The notes: generated by a model from the sequence alone, not told the origin. A stretch of DNA of 64,000 bases from Candidatus Obscuribacterales bacterium (GCA_021732025.1 JAKFVU010000012.1:17709-81708); one strand, 5' to 3'; positions 34,625 to 43,252 are shown, counted from the first letter of the stretch. Numbers and translations are program-made.

Positions 34625-34676
34625 AATTGCGCAAGTACGCAATTACATTATAAGACAAGACACCAAATATTGGCAA
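34625..34676 (-). promoter_or_regulatory. Promoter and operator for the 34253-34603 gene
   Basis: On the minus strand: -35 TTGCCA (34671-34676), 18-bp spacer, -10 TATAAT (34647-34652). The inverted repeat AATTGCG-6-CGCAATT (34625-34644) begins 2 bp past the -10, where a bound repressor would block initiation. A further TGCGCAACTGCA half-like site lies closer to the gene. The core AATTGCGCAAGT recurs at 35257. Confidence 0.7.
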
Positions 34677-34719
34677 GGTTGCACCCTAGCCTTCAGAGTA
34701 ATGACACAAATACAAAGGC

Positions 34720-35058
34720 CTAAAGGCGGCGCAGAGTCTTCTGAATATCATTGAGGTGTGCGTTGAAGATTTCTTTGGCAACGTCTAAAAGCTTAAAAAC
34801 CTTTGGATCGCTACACGAATAAAATATGTTTATGCCTTGCTTACGAGAAGAAACAAGGTTTTTGGCTTTCAGAACAGCTAACTGCTGAGATACATTTGGC
34901 AACTCAACACCTAAGCGATCGCGGATCTCAGAAACAGTCAACTCTTCATAGCGCAATTCATCAATTATGCGAATACGAAGTGGGTTACTCAAAGCCTTGA
35001 AAAAATCAGCTTTGAACTCTGCCAGTTTGACACTTTGATTCTTTGGGCTCTGAGGCAC
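34720..35058 (-). CDS. ArsR/SmtB-family transcriptional repressor
   Basis: 112 residues: FFKALSNPLRIRIIDEL, the recognition helix in LGVELPNVSQQLAVLKAKNLV and the wing SSRKQGINIFYSC. The ELCVCDL metal-site motif of arsenic/cadmium sensors is absent and only one Cys is present (YSCSDP), so the inducer is not a classical metal by this evidence. GTG start. It lies between two promoters that carry the same palindromic site, which makes it the likely repressor of both. Confidence 0.88.
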   Translation of the reverse strand: MPQSPKNQSVKLAEFKADFFKALSNPLRIRIIDELRYEELTVSEIRDRLGVELPNVSQQLAVLKAKNLVSSRKQGINIFYSCSDPKVFKLLDVAKEIFNAHLNDIQKTLRRL

Positions 35059-35154
35059 TGTAATACTTCTCTACAATTTGGCTAAATTCGAGCAAGTCCT
35101 AACTACCTAACTTGCTCAGCTAAGGCCAGTAGAATCAGTACACTTGCAACACTC

Positions 35155-35167
35155 TGCAATTATTGCA
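35155..35167. promoter_or_regulatory. TGCAAT-T-ATTGCA palindrome upstream of the ArsR-type gene
   Basis: A perfect 6-1-6 palindrome about 100 nt upstream of the ArsR-type start, in the divergent gap to the RRM gene. Related in sequence to the longer AATTGCGCAAGT sites; a possible autoregulatory operator. Confidence 0.4.
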
Positions 35168-35213
35168 TAAACAGCTAAGACCGTCTACGAAAGCTAGTGT
35201 CACCGCCGATCGG

Positions 35214-35277
35214 TTGACAGGGGGAGAAGGCAATTGATATATTCGTAGTATGTAGCAATTGCGCAAGTTTGCAAGTT
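35214..35277 (+). promoter_or_regulatory. Promoter and operator of the RRM gene
   Basis: -35 TTGACA (35214-35219, consensus), 18-bp spacer, -10 TATATT (35238-35243). The site AATTGCGCAAGTTTGCAAGTT (35257-35277) covers the expected initial transcribed region and matches the site at 34625-34644 at most positions. Confidence 0.75.
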
Positions 35278-35315
35278 ATAAACTTGGCCAAGACCTCGCA
35301 GGCAGGAATTCAAAA

Positions 35316-35615
35316 ATGTCTCCACAACTATTGGTAGGAAACGTACCAGTCGAAGCAACAGAAGAAGCACTCAAAGAATATTTCAACAGCTTTGGTAGTG
35401 TCAGGTCTGTAACCATCGCAAAAAATGAAAAAGGCAAGGGTAAAGGTTTTGCCTTTGTCGAAATGAATTCACGCAAAGAAGCTGTACAAGCCCATGCGGC
35501 ACTGGCAAGCTGCGAGTTTCTTGGCCGCAGACTATCAATTTCACTAAAAGACCCAGTGAATACCAAACCAACGGGAATATTTTCTTGGTTCAAGCTGTTC
35601 AAACCAGAACCTTAG
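35316..35615 (+). CDS. RRM-type RNA-binding protein (cyanobacterial Rbp-like)
   Basis: 99 residues from the ATG at 35316 (AGGA 8 nt upstream); the track's upstream start overlaps the operator and is unlikely. One RRM: RNP2 LLVGNV, RNP1 KGKGFAFVEM, ending LGRRLSISLKDP and a short tail. Such proteins bind single-stranded RNA and in cyanobacteria are often cold- or stress-induced. Divergent from the ArsR-type gene and carrying its putative operator. Confidence 0.9.
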   Translation: MSPQLLVGNVPVEATEEALKEYFNSFGSVRSVTIAKNEKGKGKGFAFVEMNSRKEAVQAHAALASCEFLGRRLSISLKDPVNTKPTGIFSWFKLFKPEP

Positions 35616-35639
35616 AAGATCAAGCCAAGAGATGCTAAA

Positions 35640-37370
35640 GTGCTCCTTCCACACTTCCACAAGAAGGGAAGGCTAGTCATTCGCCCAATCAGCCGTAGGT
35701 ATGGCTTCTTACTAACTATTTCACTAGCTCTCACTGCCCTAGCGCCGACACAGTCGGCCGGGGCATTGTCGATACTGCCCCCCGCTGGCTCGAAACAACC
35801 GCCGCCACCTCCAGGGTCTGTCCCTCAGGAACCCTGGCCAGAGGAATTAGCCCCCTATTTGCCAACTGGCCTGAGCGATCCACGCCTTCGCAGAGATTTG
35901 GCAGCAGCACCTGGCACCAAATCGTTTAATAGCGCACTTACCGAGCGCTACGGCTACGAACTGTGCCGATATGCCACTAAGCTCGTCAAAGAAAAGAAAT
36001 ATCAAGCAGCTATTCCATTCTTGGATCTTTCCATAAAGTTGAATCAAACCAATCAGCATATAGCAATGCAACTGCGTGCGGAAACCTTGTTGATACTGGC
36101 TAAAAATGCAACACCAACTGTGCGCAAGCGTTATCTACAACAAGCACTAGCAGACGCTGACAGTATGCTGAAGAATCAAGACGCAGACATTTTCACCATT
36201 CTAAAATTGCAAGTATTAACAGCGCTGGGGCGGAAGCAAGAAGCAATTGATTGTTGCACTGCTGCTTTCATTCACGCACAAATCTTCGGCCGTGACACCG
36301 CAAAATTGTCTGCCTATCACTTGCGTTTAACTGGCAAGAGTAAACCCGACAATACCAGCGCTATTAGAGTTAAAGACGTGCCAAAAGTTCGCGCAGTTAT
36401 TCTCAGCCTAATTAAAAATGGTACGAGGCCAAACCTGGTGTACGGCAGGCGTGATCACGGTGCACTGTTCCCTAAAATCGACCTCTTTCATCCAAGCGAT
36501 AACCCTAAACAAAATGCCATTTATCTTATGGTAAATTCAACCACAGCGGCAGTGACACCAGCCATGGTCAAAGAGTGGCTTGCTCAGAGCGATGTAAGTA
36601 GCCTCTGCCAAGTGAGCCAAGCAACTCCAACATCAACATTGAAAGCAATATATCCCTGGGGTGAACTAAATGTTGACTTCAACAACCCTGACTTCACTGC
36701 ATCATGCCTCACCTTCAAAGAAGGAAAAGCTGCAGAAGCAAAAGAAGTCACTGAACAGCCCACTCTTAGTAATGAAGACGAAGGTCGACCAGCTACATTT
36801 GCCCAAAATCTAAGCAAGATTGACAAACTACTCGCTGCTGGTCACTACGATGACATAATCGCTTTAGTTGATACCACCTTAAGTTGGGCCGGCAATCCAT
36901 CCACCAAAGCAACTAAAGACGCCATTCGTCCAAGATTAGTGCTCATGAAAGAGGCACAGAACAAGAGCAACATCGCTGCCTATTTAAGAGAAGCACCATT
37001 TTCGCAAATCGTTTTGCTAATAAACAAAATTCAGCTAGGTGAACGCAATGAATTTTTCACACCCGATGAATACGCTTCGAAGAAATATTATCTTAAAGGC
37101 AAAATGAATAAAGACTACTCTGGATCCTGTGAAATCTGGGGCGGTCGTGATTTTGCACCGCTCTACATTCAAGGCAAAACTGAGGCAGCTGTTAAACTAT
37201 TTTCCTCACTCAAAATAGAGCTGCCATTCGACTATGACTACCAAGCGCACCAAATTGCGCCACCATCAGGGCTCATGATTGATGCAATCTTAGATGAAGA
37301 GAGCGATATAGCAACGAAGAATTGGCTAGAAACACAAAAAGAGGCAGAGGAGAAAAATCTTGTTCATTAA
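35640..37370 (+). CDS. Large secreted protein with TPR-like helices
   Basis: 576 residues. Basic N terminus and hydrophobic segment (YGFLLTISLALTALAPTQSAGA) indicate a signal peptide; a Pro-rich stretch follows (PPPPPGSVPQEPW). TPR-like helices are visible around 115-215 (LVKEKKYQAAIPFLDLSIKL, ALGRKQEAIDCC). The C-terminal half has no recognised domain. GTG start. It overlaps the next gene by 11 nt. Confidence 0.65.
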   Translation: MLLPHFHKKGRLVIRPISRRYGFLLTISLALTALAPTQSAGALSILPPAGSKQPPPPPGSVPQEPWPEELAPYLPTGLSDPRLRRDLAAAPGTKSFNSALTERYGYELCRYATKLVKEKKYQAAIPFLDLSIKLNQTNQHIAMQLRAETLLILAKNATPTVRKRYLQQALADADSMLKNQDADIFTILKLQVLTALGRKQEAIDCCTAAFIHAQIFGRDTAKLSAYHLRLTGKSKPDNTSAIRVKDVPKVRAVILSLIKNGTRPNLVYGRRDHGALFPKIDLFHPSDNPKQNAIYLMVNSTTAAVTPAMVKEWLAQSDVSSLCQVSQATPTSTLKAIYPWGELNVDFNNPDFTASCLTFKEGKAAEAKEVTEQPTLSNEDEGRPATFAQNLSKIDKLLAAGHYDDIIALVDTTLSWAGNPSTKATKDAIRPRLVLMKEAQNKSNIAAYLREAPFSQIVLLINKIQLGERNEFFTPDEYASKKYYLKGKMNKDYSGSCEIWGGRDFAPLYIQGKTEAAVKLFSSLKIELPFDYDYQAHQIAPPSGLMIDAILDEESDIATKNWLETQKEAEEKNLVH

Positions 37371-37719
37371 GAAAACCATTACCGCAGTAGCAGTCGATTC
37401 AGCAAGAGACTACCTGAAAGAACGGTTGGCAGAGTTAAAACAGCTTGATCTAGACAAAGACGGCCAAAAAGATGTCGATCAAGTGATGGAAGTCTTGAAT
37501 CACTTGGGTGAGAAAGTAAAAGACTCAATAGACTCGACAGACTTTCCCAAACTGGCAAGCGGCTTAGAGCAAATCTTCAATGGCATCGGCTTGGTTGGTG
37601 ATTCAGTTGACAGACAGAAGCTTGCAGCAACCTGCGACGAGTTAGCTAAAGGCATTGGCCAAATCGGCCATCTCTTAAGACTGGGCATTGCCGAAGTGAA
37701 GAATCAAGAGCAATCGTAA
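37360..37719 (+). CDS. Small helical protein of unknown function
   Basis: 119 residues from a TTG start with GGAG 8 nt upstream, inside the end of the preceding gene. The sequence is amphipathic-helical (YLKERLAELKQLDLDKDG, FPKLASGLEQIFNGIG, ATCDELAKGIGQIGHLLRLG) with an EF-hand-like DLDKDGQKDVD stretch. No family recognised. Co-transcribed with the secreted TPR protein. Confidence 0.6.
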   Translation: MFIKKTITAVAVDSARDYLKERLAELKQLDLDKDGQKDVDQVMEVLNHLGEKVKDSIDSTDFPKLASGLEQIFNGIGLVGDSVDRQKLAATCDELAKGIGQIGHLLRLGIAEVKNQEQS

Positions 37720-37741
37720 AAGGCAATCAATATTTGAAATG

Positions 37742-38086
37742 CTAGGTGGTCGGTGAGATGCGCTCACGAGTGCGTAGAATTAACTTGCGTAGTTCATCTA
37801 AAATGATAATCACAGGCGCCCAAAGCAGAGCAAAGCCCCACTCATTAACTCCCACAGCTGCGGTATTGAAAATATTTTGCATAAATGGCACATAAACTAA
37901 GACAGCCAGCAATAGCATCTCTGAAGCAATACCAATGAGAACCAACTTGTTGCCAAATATTCCCACACTGAATAGCGATCGTCTATCGCTGCGGCAACAA
38001 AGAACAGCACCAACTTGAGCTGCAACAATTCCCATTAGAGTCATAGTAGTAGCCATTCTATAGATTTCACTACCCGCCCCAGCCAA
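37742..38086 (-). pseudogene. C-terminal membrane domain of the P-type ATPase, separated by an in-frame UGA
   Basis: 114 codons in the same frame as the 812-codon ORF upstream; only TGA plus four codons (P-S-A-E) lie between. The text (YRMATTMTLMGIVAAQVGAVLCC, GNKLVLIGIASEMLLLAVLVYVP, LDELRKLILR) is the usual last four-helix block of P2-type ATPases. It could be joined by UGA read-through, translated separately from TTG, or be dead. No clear ribosome site precedes the TTG. Confidence 0.7.
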
Positions 38087-38098
38087 CTCGGCACTAGG

Positions 38099-40537
38099 TC
38101 AACCATGCAAATAATTGACATAGAAATAGCAAGACATTCCAGCCGTTGCCTCAATTAAGCCATACCAGAGTAAGGCGCGAGCGAGAAGTGGAAAGTCAAG
38201 CAATGGCTTGCTCAAGTCTCGCGGCGGGCAGCTCATTAAACCAGGTTCGGCAGCCTCGGTGCCTAGACCCAGAGCTGGCACCATATCAGTGCCAAGGTCA
38301 ACGGAGAGCACTTGCATAACTGTCAGTGGCAGAGGAATGGCACCAAGGCTAAATAAAGTGACGACGAAGGGTACGGCCTCAGCCATATTGCTATTAAAGA
38401 CATAAATGGCAAACTTTCTGATATTGGCATAAACAGCCCGTCCTAGCTCAACGGCGTTAACAATAGAGGCGAAATTGTCGTCGGTTAAAATCATATCGGC
38501 CGATTCGCGAGCAACATCACTACCAGAGATTCCCATGGCTATCCCGATATCGCCTTTGCGCAAAGCTGGGGCGTCATTGACACCATCACCAGTGACAGCG
38601 ACAACTAGACCCAAAGACTGAAAAGCAGTGACAATACGCAGCTTGTGCTCTGGCGTTACTCGAGCAAAAATCACATTGGCATGAAGATATTGGTGCAAAG
38701 CAGCATCATCAAAAGTATCTAACTCGCGGCCGGTAATAACACGGCAGCTATCCTGTACTATGCCAACCTTGCGTGCGATGCTCTCAGCAGTAAGACCATA
38801 ATCGCCTGTTATCATAACGATCTTGATACCAGCACTGTGACACTTTTGCACCGCCTCAGCAACACCATCATGTGGTGGATCCCACATGGCAACAAGACCA
38901 CAGAAAGAAAGCTCAACTTCAAGCGAATCAGGCGTCAATTCAGTGCCAGTGGGCAGCACTCTTTGAGCCATTGCCAGAACGCGCAAACCCTCACGAGCAT
39001 AGCAATCATTTGCTGCCATAATGGTCTGTCGATCGCTTTCTTGCAAAGGCCGTGACCCATTTGAACTCTCAAGCACTGAACAACGCGCTAGCACCTCTGC
39101 TGGTGCACCTTTCAAGTAGAGTATGCGAGAGCTATTGTCATGATAAACAGTGCTCATACGTTTGCGAATAGAATCAAAGGGAATCTCGCATATTCTCGGC
39201 ACATCAAAGAATCGATGATCGAGCCCAACACCACCCTTGCGCGCAGCCACTAGAAGCGCTGCCTCAGTAGGATCACCTAAAATCTGCCAAGAGCCTGCAT
39301 CAACATCTGATTTTGGCGGTATCAACCGAGCATTACTACAGCGCAAACCAGCAGTCAACACTTTCTCAAGAATCGCCTTTTCAGAAGAGCTTTTAGCACC
39401 ATCAGCTGGCGGAGCAAGTCTCTTAATTTCGCCAGTTGGTGAATACCCCAGACCAGTCACCAAGTATTCAGCGCCTTCAGTCCAAATATGCTGCACTGTC
39501 ATTTTGTTTTGTGTGATGGTACCGGTTTTATCTGAGCAAATAACATTGGTACAGCCCAGTGTTTCTACAGCCGATAACTTCTTGATTAAAGCGTGGCGCT
39601 TGGCCATTTGCTGCACACCCAATGCCAGCGATAAACTGACCGTAGGCAACATGCCCTCGGGCACAAACGCCACAATCATCCCCATGGCAAAGACAAAGCC
39701 ATCGCGAGGATCTATATGAGCAACCAAGACCGCTAACAGGAAGAAGAGGATACCAATAGCGGTGGCAAGAATGCTCACGGCCTTGGTCACTCGAGCCATC
39801 TCGTTTTGCAACGGGCTAGGTTGCTCACGAACAGATTGTGTCAGCCTAGCAATCTTGCCAAAGCGGCTATTCATACCAGTCATGCAAACCACAGCTCGGC
39901 AAGTACCAGCAAGAACGCTGGTGCCAGCAAATAATAAATTACTCGCAGAAGAATCGTTGGCTTTCACAGCTTCCTCAGACTTTCGCACAGGCCGAGCCTC
40001 GCCAGAGAGTGTCGACTCATCCACTGACAATCTAGAAGCACTAATAATGCGGGCGTCAGCTGAAATAGCATCGCCCTCAGCTAGCACAAAAATATCGCCC
40101 GGAACTAGCTGCTGAGCCGGAATAAGGAGCTCTTGGCCAGACCTAATAACGTGAGCATTGACCGGCAATAAACTTAAGAGCGCTTCTGTCGCTTTTCCCG
40201 CCTGAAACTCTTGCCAGAAGCTAAAGCAGCCGTTGATGACATTGACCATCCAAACAGCGATTCCAAGCTGTGGCATGCCAGCAACAAAGGCTAATGCTCC
40301 TGCAACCCAAAGTAGCCATGCCATTAAGTGCACGAAATTTGCCAAAAATGCTTTGACCAAGGACTTCTTAGCCAGCTTGGCTATAGTGTTCAATCCATAG
40401 AGCTTCAGGCGTTCGTCGACTTGAGTCGAACTAAGCCCAGCAGAAGTGGTATCGAGAGCCTCAAGTGCCGCGGATGGAGAAAGACTCCCTATGTTGGCTA
40501 TATCTTTAAGTTGAGAAGTGATTAGCGTACCTTTCAA
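38099..40537 (-). CDS. P2-type cation-transporting ATPase, ORF ends at an in-frame UGA before the last membrane domain
   Basis: 812 residues with TGES-like LSGEARPVRKS, PEGMLPTVSLSLALG, phosphorylation site CSDKTGTITQNKM (Asp336), MTGDYGLTAESIA and VTGDGVNDAPALRKGDIGIAMG, then helices 5-6 (VDLGTDMVPALGLGTE). This is a cation pump of the Ca2+/Na+/K+-like P2 group. The ORF stops right after YVNYLHG; from memory of the family, homologues usually continue with Trp here, so TGG to TGA is the simplest explanation. Together with the following fragment it would be 931 residues, full length. It lies 25 nt after the universal-stress gene. Confidence 0.9.
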   Translation of the reverse strand: MKGTLITSQLKDIANIGSLSPSAALEALDTTSAGLSSTQVDERLKLYGLNTIAKLAKKSLVKAFLANFVHLMAWLLWVAGALAFVAGMPQLGIAVWMVNVINGCFSFWQEFQAGKATEALLSLLPVNAHVIRSGQELLIPAQQLVPGDIFVLAEGDAISADARIISASRLSVDESTLSGEARPVRKSEEAVKANDSSASNLLFAGTSVLAGTCRAVVCMTGMNSRFGKIARLTQSVREQPSPLQNEMARVTKAVSILATAIGILFFLLAVLVAHIDPRDGFVFAMGMIVAFVPEGMLPTVSLSLALGVQQMAKRHALIKKLSAVETLGCTNVICSDKTGTITQNKMTVQHIWTEGAEYLVTGLGYSPTGEIKRLAPPADGAKSSSEKAILEKVLTAGLRCSNARLIPPKSDVDAGSWQILGDPTEAALLVAARKGGVGLDHRFFDVPRICEIPFDSIRKRMSTVYHDNSSRILYLKGAPAEVLARCSVLESSNGSRPLQESDRQTIMAANDCYAREGLRVLAMAQRVLPTGTELTPDSLEVELSFCGLVAMWDPPHDGVAEAVQKCHSAGIKIVMITGDYGLTAESIARKVGIVQDSCRVITGRELDTFDDAALHQYLHANVIFARVTPEHKLRIVTAFQSLGLVVAVTGDGVNDAPALRKGDIGIAMGISGSDVARESADMILTDDNFASIVNAVELGRAVYANIRKFAIYVFNSNMAEAVPFVVTLFSLGAIPLPLTVMQVLSVDLGTDMVPALGLGTEAAEPGLMSCPPRDLSKPLLDFPLLARALLWYGLIEATAGMSCYFYVNYLHG

Positions 40538-40562
40538 TTGGAACAGTTGGGCCTAGCCCATG

Positions 40563-41492
40563 CTAGTCATACCAGCCAGCCTTGAGCAAAACTCCTTCGC
40601 AATTAAATATAGGTTTGGCGAATTCTTCTGGCCAGAGCAAAATAGACTCAAAAGCCACCCGGCGCAGCAGTGCAGTGGGACATTCGCCGGTAGATGTAAT
40701 TCGGTGATCACCAGAATCGATGGTGGGCAAGACAATAACACGACCACTATCGACAGAGTCTTTCATTTGACTAAAGTTCAAGAGCCCGCCACCATCAGTC
40801 ATAGAAACTACTTTTATGCGCTCTTCTTCAATTTCATCATCGGCCGCAATTAAGTCACGGACAAACGCCGAGGCTGACTCTTCATGAACTCCTGAAGCTA
40901 AAATTGTCACACTATATTTAGCACCAAGAGCCAGCGCAGAATGCATGCAATTTTTTAACCAGTTGACGTTCATATGATCCATCGAAACAAAAATAGCAAA
41001 CTCAGTAATGGCTTGAATTGGCTTTTGCACAAACAGAATTGGAATTGGCGATAGGTGAGCAAGACGCTCCGCGCGAGAAAGCTTGATGCCCTGGCAGGCC
41101 GGATAGTCAACCGCTGCGCGTTTACGATAGCCAACCACTAGCAAATCTCGCCCTGGTGCTAATTTGCAGATCTCTTCAACGGGATCGCCCTCAGCACAAA
41201 TAAAGGTTGAATCGACATTATGAGAGGCAGCTCGAGCAGTGTATGAATCTTCCAACTTCGATGCAATTGCTCGCAACGACTGACAAATGTTCTCATAGGC
41301 AGCCACATAAGGCCCAGAACCAACTAACCCAGCCTTCTCTTGACCCAAAAACTGAAGGGTGCCAAAAATATCAATAGTGTGCTGCGCTGTAACTTTTGAC
41401 TGACTGTTACTGGCCAAGGACCACACAAACTCAGAAGCGAAGAGAGCCTCGGGAGAGCCATTGATTGGCAATAGAAAAGAACTTGGTTTCAT
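40563..41492 (-). CDS. Tandem universal stress protein (UspA family)
   Basis: 309 residues. The N-terminal Usp domain starts FLLPINGSPEALFASEFVWSLA and includes LLVVGYRKR; a second, weaker domain starts near EFAIFVSMDHMNVNWLKNCMHSALALG. The usual ATP-binding GxxGxxxxG(S/T) loop is not clear in either domain. GAGGAG precedes the ATG. It is directly upstream of the P-type ATPase on the same strand, suggesting a stress-responsive ion pump operon. Confidence 0.72.
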   Translation of the reverse strand: MKPSSFLLPINGSPEALFASEFVWSLASNSQSKVTAQHTIDIFGTLQFLGQEKAGLVGSGPYVAAYENICQSLRAIASKLEDSYTARAASHNVDSTFICAEGDPVEEICKLAPGRDLLVVGYRKRAAVDYPACQGIKLSRAERLAHLSPIPILFVQKPIQAITEFAIFVSMDHMNVNWLKNCMHSALALGAKYSVTILASGVHEESASAFVRDLIAADDEIEEERIKVVSMTDGGGLLNFSQMKDSVDSGRVIVLPTIDSGDHRITSTGECPTALLRRVAFESILLWPEEFAKPIFNCEGVLLKAGWYD

Positions 41493-41627
41493 GACCGCTC
41501 CTCGACAATATAATTACACTCCTTATTGTGGTTGATATCCGCAGGTAAAACATCCCTAGAAGGCAGTATTAATTACCTCGAGGAGTCATCCTTTCGGTTC
41601 GAGCGCTAACCATTATTGAGCAACGAA

Positions 41628-42002
41628 CTACTGAAACATACTCGGTGGGTTAATAATGTTCATCATAATCACGCGACCGCACTCAAGAAAATAGAGCGAC
41701 AAAAATAAGAAACCACCGGCAATACCAAAATTAACTGGCCTCTTAAATAGAGCTAGAGCACCAAAAACAGGCAACAAGGTAGACCAGAACAACAGCATAT
41801 AATATGCTTCTGGCAAGATAGAAAACATGCGCGGATGGCAAGAAACAAAAGCCCAAGTGCAGACGATTGCCCTTAGAAGCGTGGCAGAGACAATCATTTT
41901 TCCGGGCTTCAATTTCTTGAATTCATGAATGAAAAAGAAAGCGCAGAGAACCAGATAGATGTTACAGCAAATCGTGTTGAAGAAAAAATCGATAGGATGC
42001 AT
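41628..42002 (-). CDS. Small polytopic membrane protein of unknown function
   Basis: 124 residues with about four membrane helices (ICCNIYLVLCAFFFIHEF, MIVSATLLRAIVCTWAFVSC, YMLLFWSTLLPVFGALALF, NFGIAGGFLFLSLYFLECG). No family recognised. GGAG 8 nt before the ATG. It lies 55 nt downstream of the AhpD-like gene on the same strand. Confidence 0.65.
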   Translation of the reverse strand: MHPIDFFFNTICCNIYLVLCAFFFIHEFKKLKPGKMIVSATLLRAIVCTWAFVSCHPRMFSILPEAYYMLLFWSTLLPVFGALALFKRPVNFGIAGGFLFLSLYFLECGRVIMMNIINPPSMFQ

Positions 42003-42057
42003 TGCAGGCGCTCCGTCTGGCTAATACCGAAAGGCTTCCTGCACTTCACTAAGATTG

Positions 42058-42636
42058 CTAAGGGCGACCCACCCCCAAACCATCAGCTACGCGATTAATA
42101 TAATTGAACCACGAAGCAATAAGATTGATCTGCAATATGGCCGTATCGTCAAACCCGGCTTGGCGCAAAGCATCAATATCTTCGCGACAGACTTTGGCTG
42201 GCGTTAGGGTCAATTTCGCTGCATAATCAAGCATGACAAGCTCCTCGGCCGTAATCGGAGCAGTGCGATAATCTTTTTTGATAGCCTCTTTTAGCGACTC
42301 ATCCAGAGTCACGCGACGGAGAAACTCCGTATGAGACTCCAGTCAGTAAAAGCACTTATTGAGCGTCGAAACAGTGCCAGCAATAAGCTCATGTTGTCGG
42401 CGAGAAAGAGGCAGTTCTGGATCCATTAATTTGCCAAATGTTGAAAACGCATGGCGCAGTGCCTCCGGAATGAGGCTATGAGCCATAACAATTCCCGCAC
42501 CCTCATCTTTGCTATCGGCGTCACCAAGCGCCTCTACCGGAATTCTGTACTCAGGTGGATACTGGTTCATTGATTCAGCCAGTATTTCTTGCAGTAACGG
42601 TGATTCAGATGCTGGGCAGGTCTTGATCCAAGTCAT
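42058..42636 (-). CDS. AhpD-like peroxidase-related protein, candidate selenoprotein (in-frame UGA at 42343-42345)
   Basis: The ORF track splits this gene into 42343-42639 and 42058-42312, but both lie in one frame separated by a single TGA and ten sense codons. Joined, it is 192 residues, the usual size of carboxymuconolactone-decarboxylase/AhpD 'peroxidase-related' enzymes. The motif reads NKC95-F-Y-UGA98-L-E-S-H102, where the family has CxxCxxxH. UGA therefore replaces the second redox Cys, as expected for selenocysteine. Downstream text (ALRQAGFDDTAILQINLIASWFNYINRVADGLGV) is well conserved, so the 3' half is not decaying. GGAGG precedes the ATG. No sel gene is in the window. Confidence 0.75.
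42304..42341 (-). promoter_or_regulatory. Bacterial SECIS-like hairpin just after the UGA
   Basis: Starting 2 nt after the UGA, the minus strand folds as GGAGUC/GACUCU (one G-U) outside and ACGGAG/CUCCGU inside, with UUU at the tip or GUUUC if the last pair opens. The tip lies about 17 nt from the UGA and can have G as its first base, within the bacterial SECIS rules I recall (roughly 16-37 nt, G among the first two loop bases). Confidence 0.55.
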
Positions 42637-42751
42637 CAACTATCCTCCAATGACAATCAGGTGAACTTTTCGCTGCGACCGTTCGACGCTCACACGAAGA
42701 TGCCACACTTAGGCATGATAATTGTATGGCATTTGGAACAAAGGAGACATA

Positions 42752-43252
42752 ATGCAGATTAGGGAAGCAACAAATGACGATGTTGCCGCTGTAATGTCAT
42801 TAATAACGAAAGTAGTGCCATTAATGCGCGCCAGTGGCAATTTGCAATGGGATGCGAACTACCCAAACCCCACGGTCTTCGAGCGCGACATCGCATTGAA
42901 TCAACTTTGGCTGGCCGAAATCGATGGCGCATTGGCGGGAGTTGCCGCCATAACGACGACTCAAGATCCTGAATATGCCGAGGTTTGGGACACCAGCGAA
43001 CAAGCAATTGTTGTGCACCGCCTAGCTGTAGACCCAGAATTTCAAGGTAAGGGCGTAGCCGCAGAATTAATGCAGCAGGCTGAGCGTTTGGCACACGAAC
43101 GTCTAATAACCACCATTAGGGTTGATACCAATACCAACAACATGGCAACACAAAAACTATTTCCTAAGCTCGGCTTTGTTCTCTGTGGCGAAATTAGCCT
43201 TGCTTTCAGGGAAGGATTGCGCTTTCTTTGCTACGAGAAGCGCTTGAAGTAG
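42752..43252 (+). CDS. GNAT-family N-acetyltransferase
   Basis: 166 residues from the ATG at 42752 (AAGGAG about 6 nt upstream; the track's earlier ATG adds ten residues without a ribosome site). Acetyl-CoA motif VHRLAVDPEFQGKGVAAELMQQAE is canonical, followed by IRVDTNTNNMATQKLFPKLGF. Substrate unknown. Divergent from the AhpD-like gene. Confidence 0.88.
   Translation: MQIREATNDDVAAVMSLITKVVPLMRASGNLQWDANYPNPTVFERDIALNQLWLAEIDGALAGVAAITTTQDPEYAEVWDTSEQAIVVHRLAVDPEFQGKGVAAELMQQAERLAHERLITTIRVDTNTNNMATQKLFPKLGFVLCGEISLAFREGLRFLCYEKRLK

Noticed and set aside
38099-38101. UGA in the P-type ATPase as selenocysteine
   Set aside because: The position is not a redox Cys site in the family and the nearest hairpin tip is only about 9 nt from the UGA; nonsense, read-through or error are better explanations.
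39237-39719. 160-aa plus-strand ORF inside the P-type ATPase
   Set aside because: Antisense to conserved ATPase motifs; shadow.
41590-41610. GGTTCGAGC resembling a tRNA T-loop
   Set aside because: No acceptor stem, D-arm or anticodon arm can be drawn around it.
38099-42345. General reassignment of UGA to a sense codon
   Set aside because: UGA is a normal, context-consistent stop elsewhere (for example the family-2 glycosyltransferase ATGA junction at 17143 and the kinase junction at 51269).
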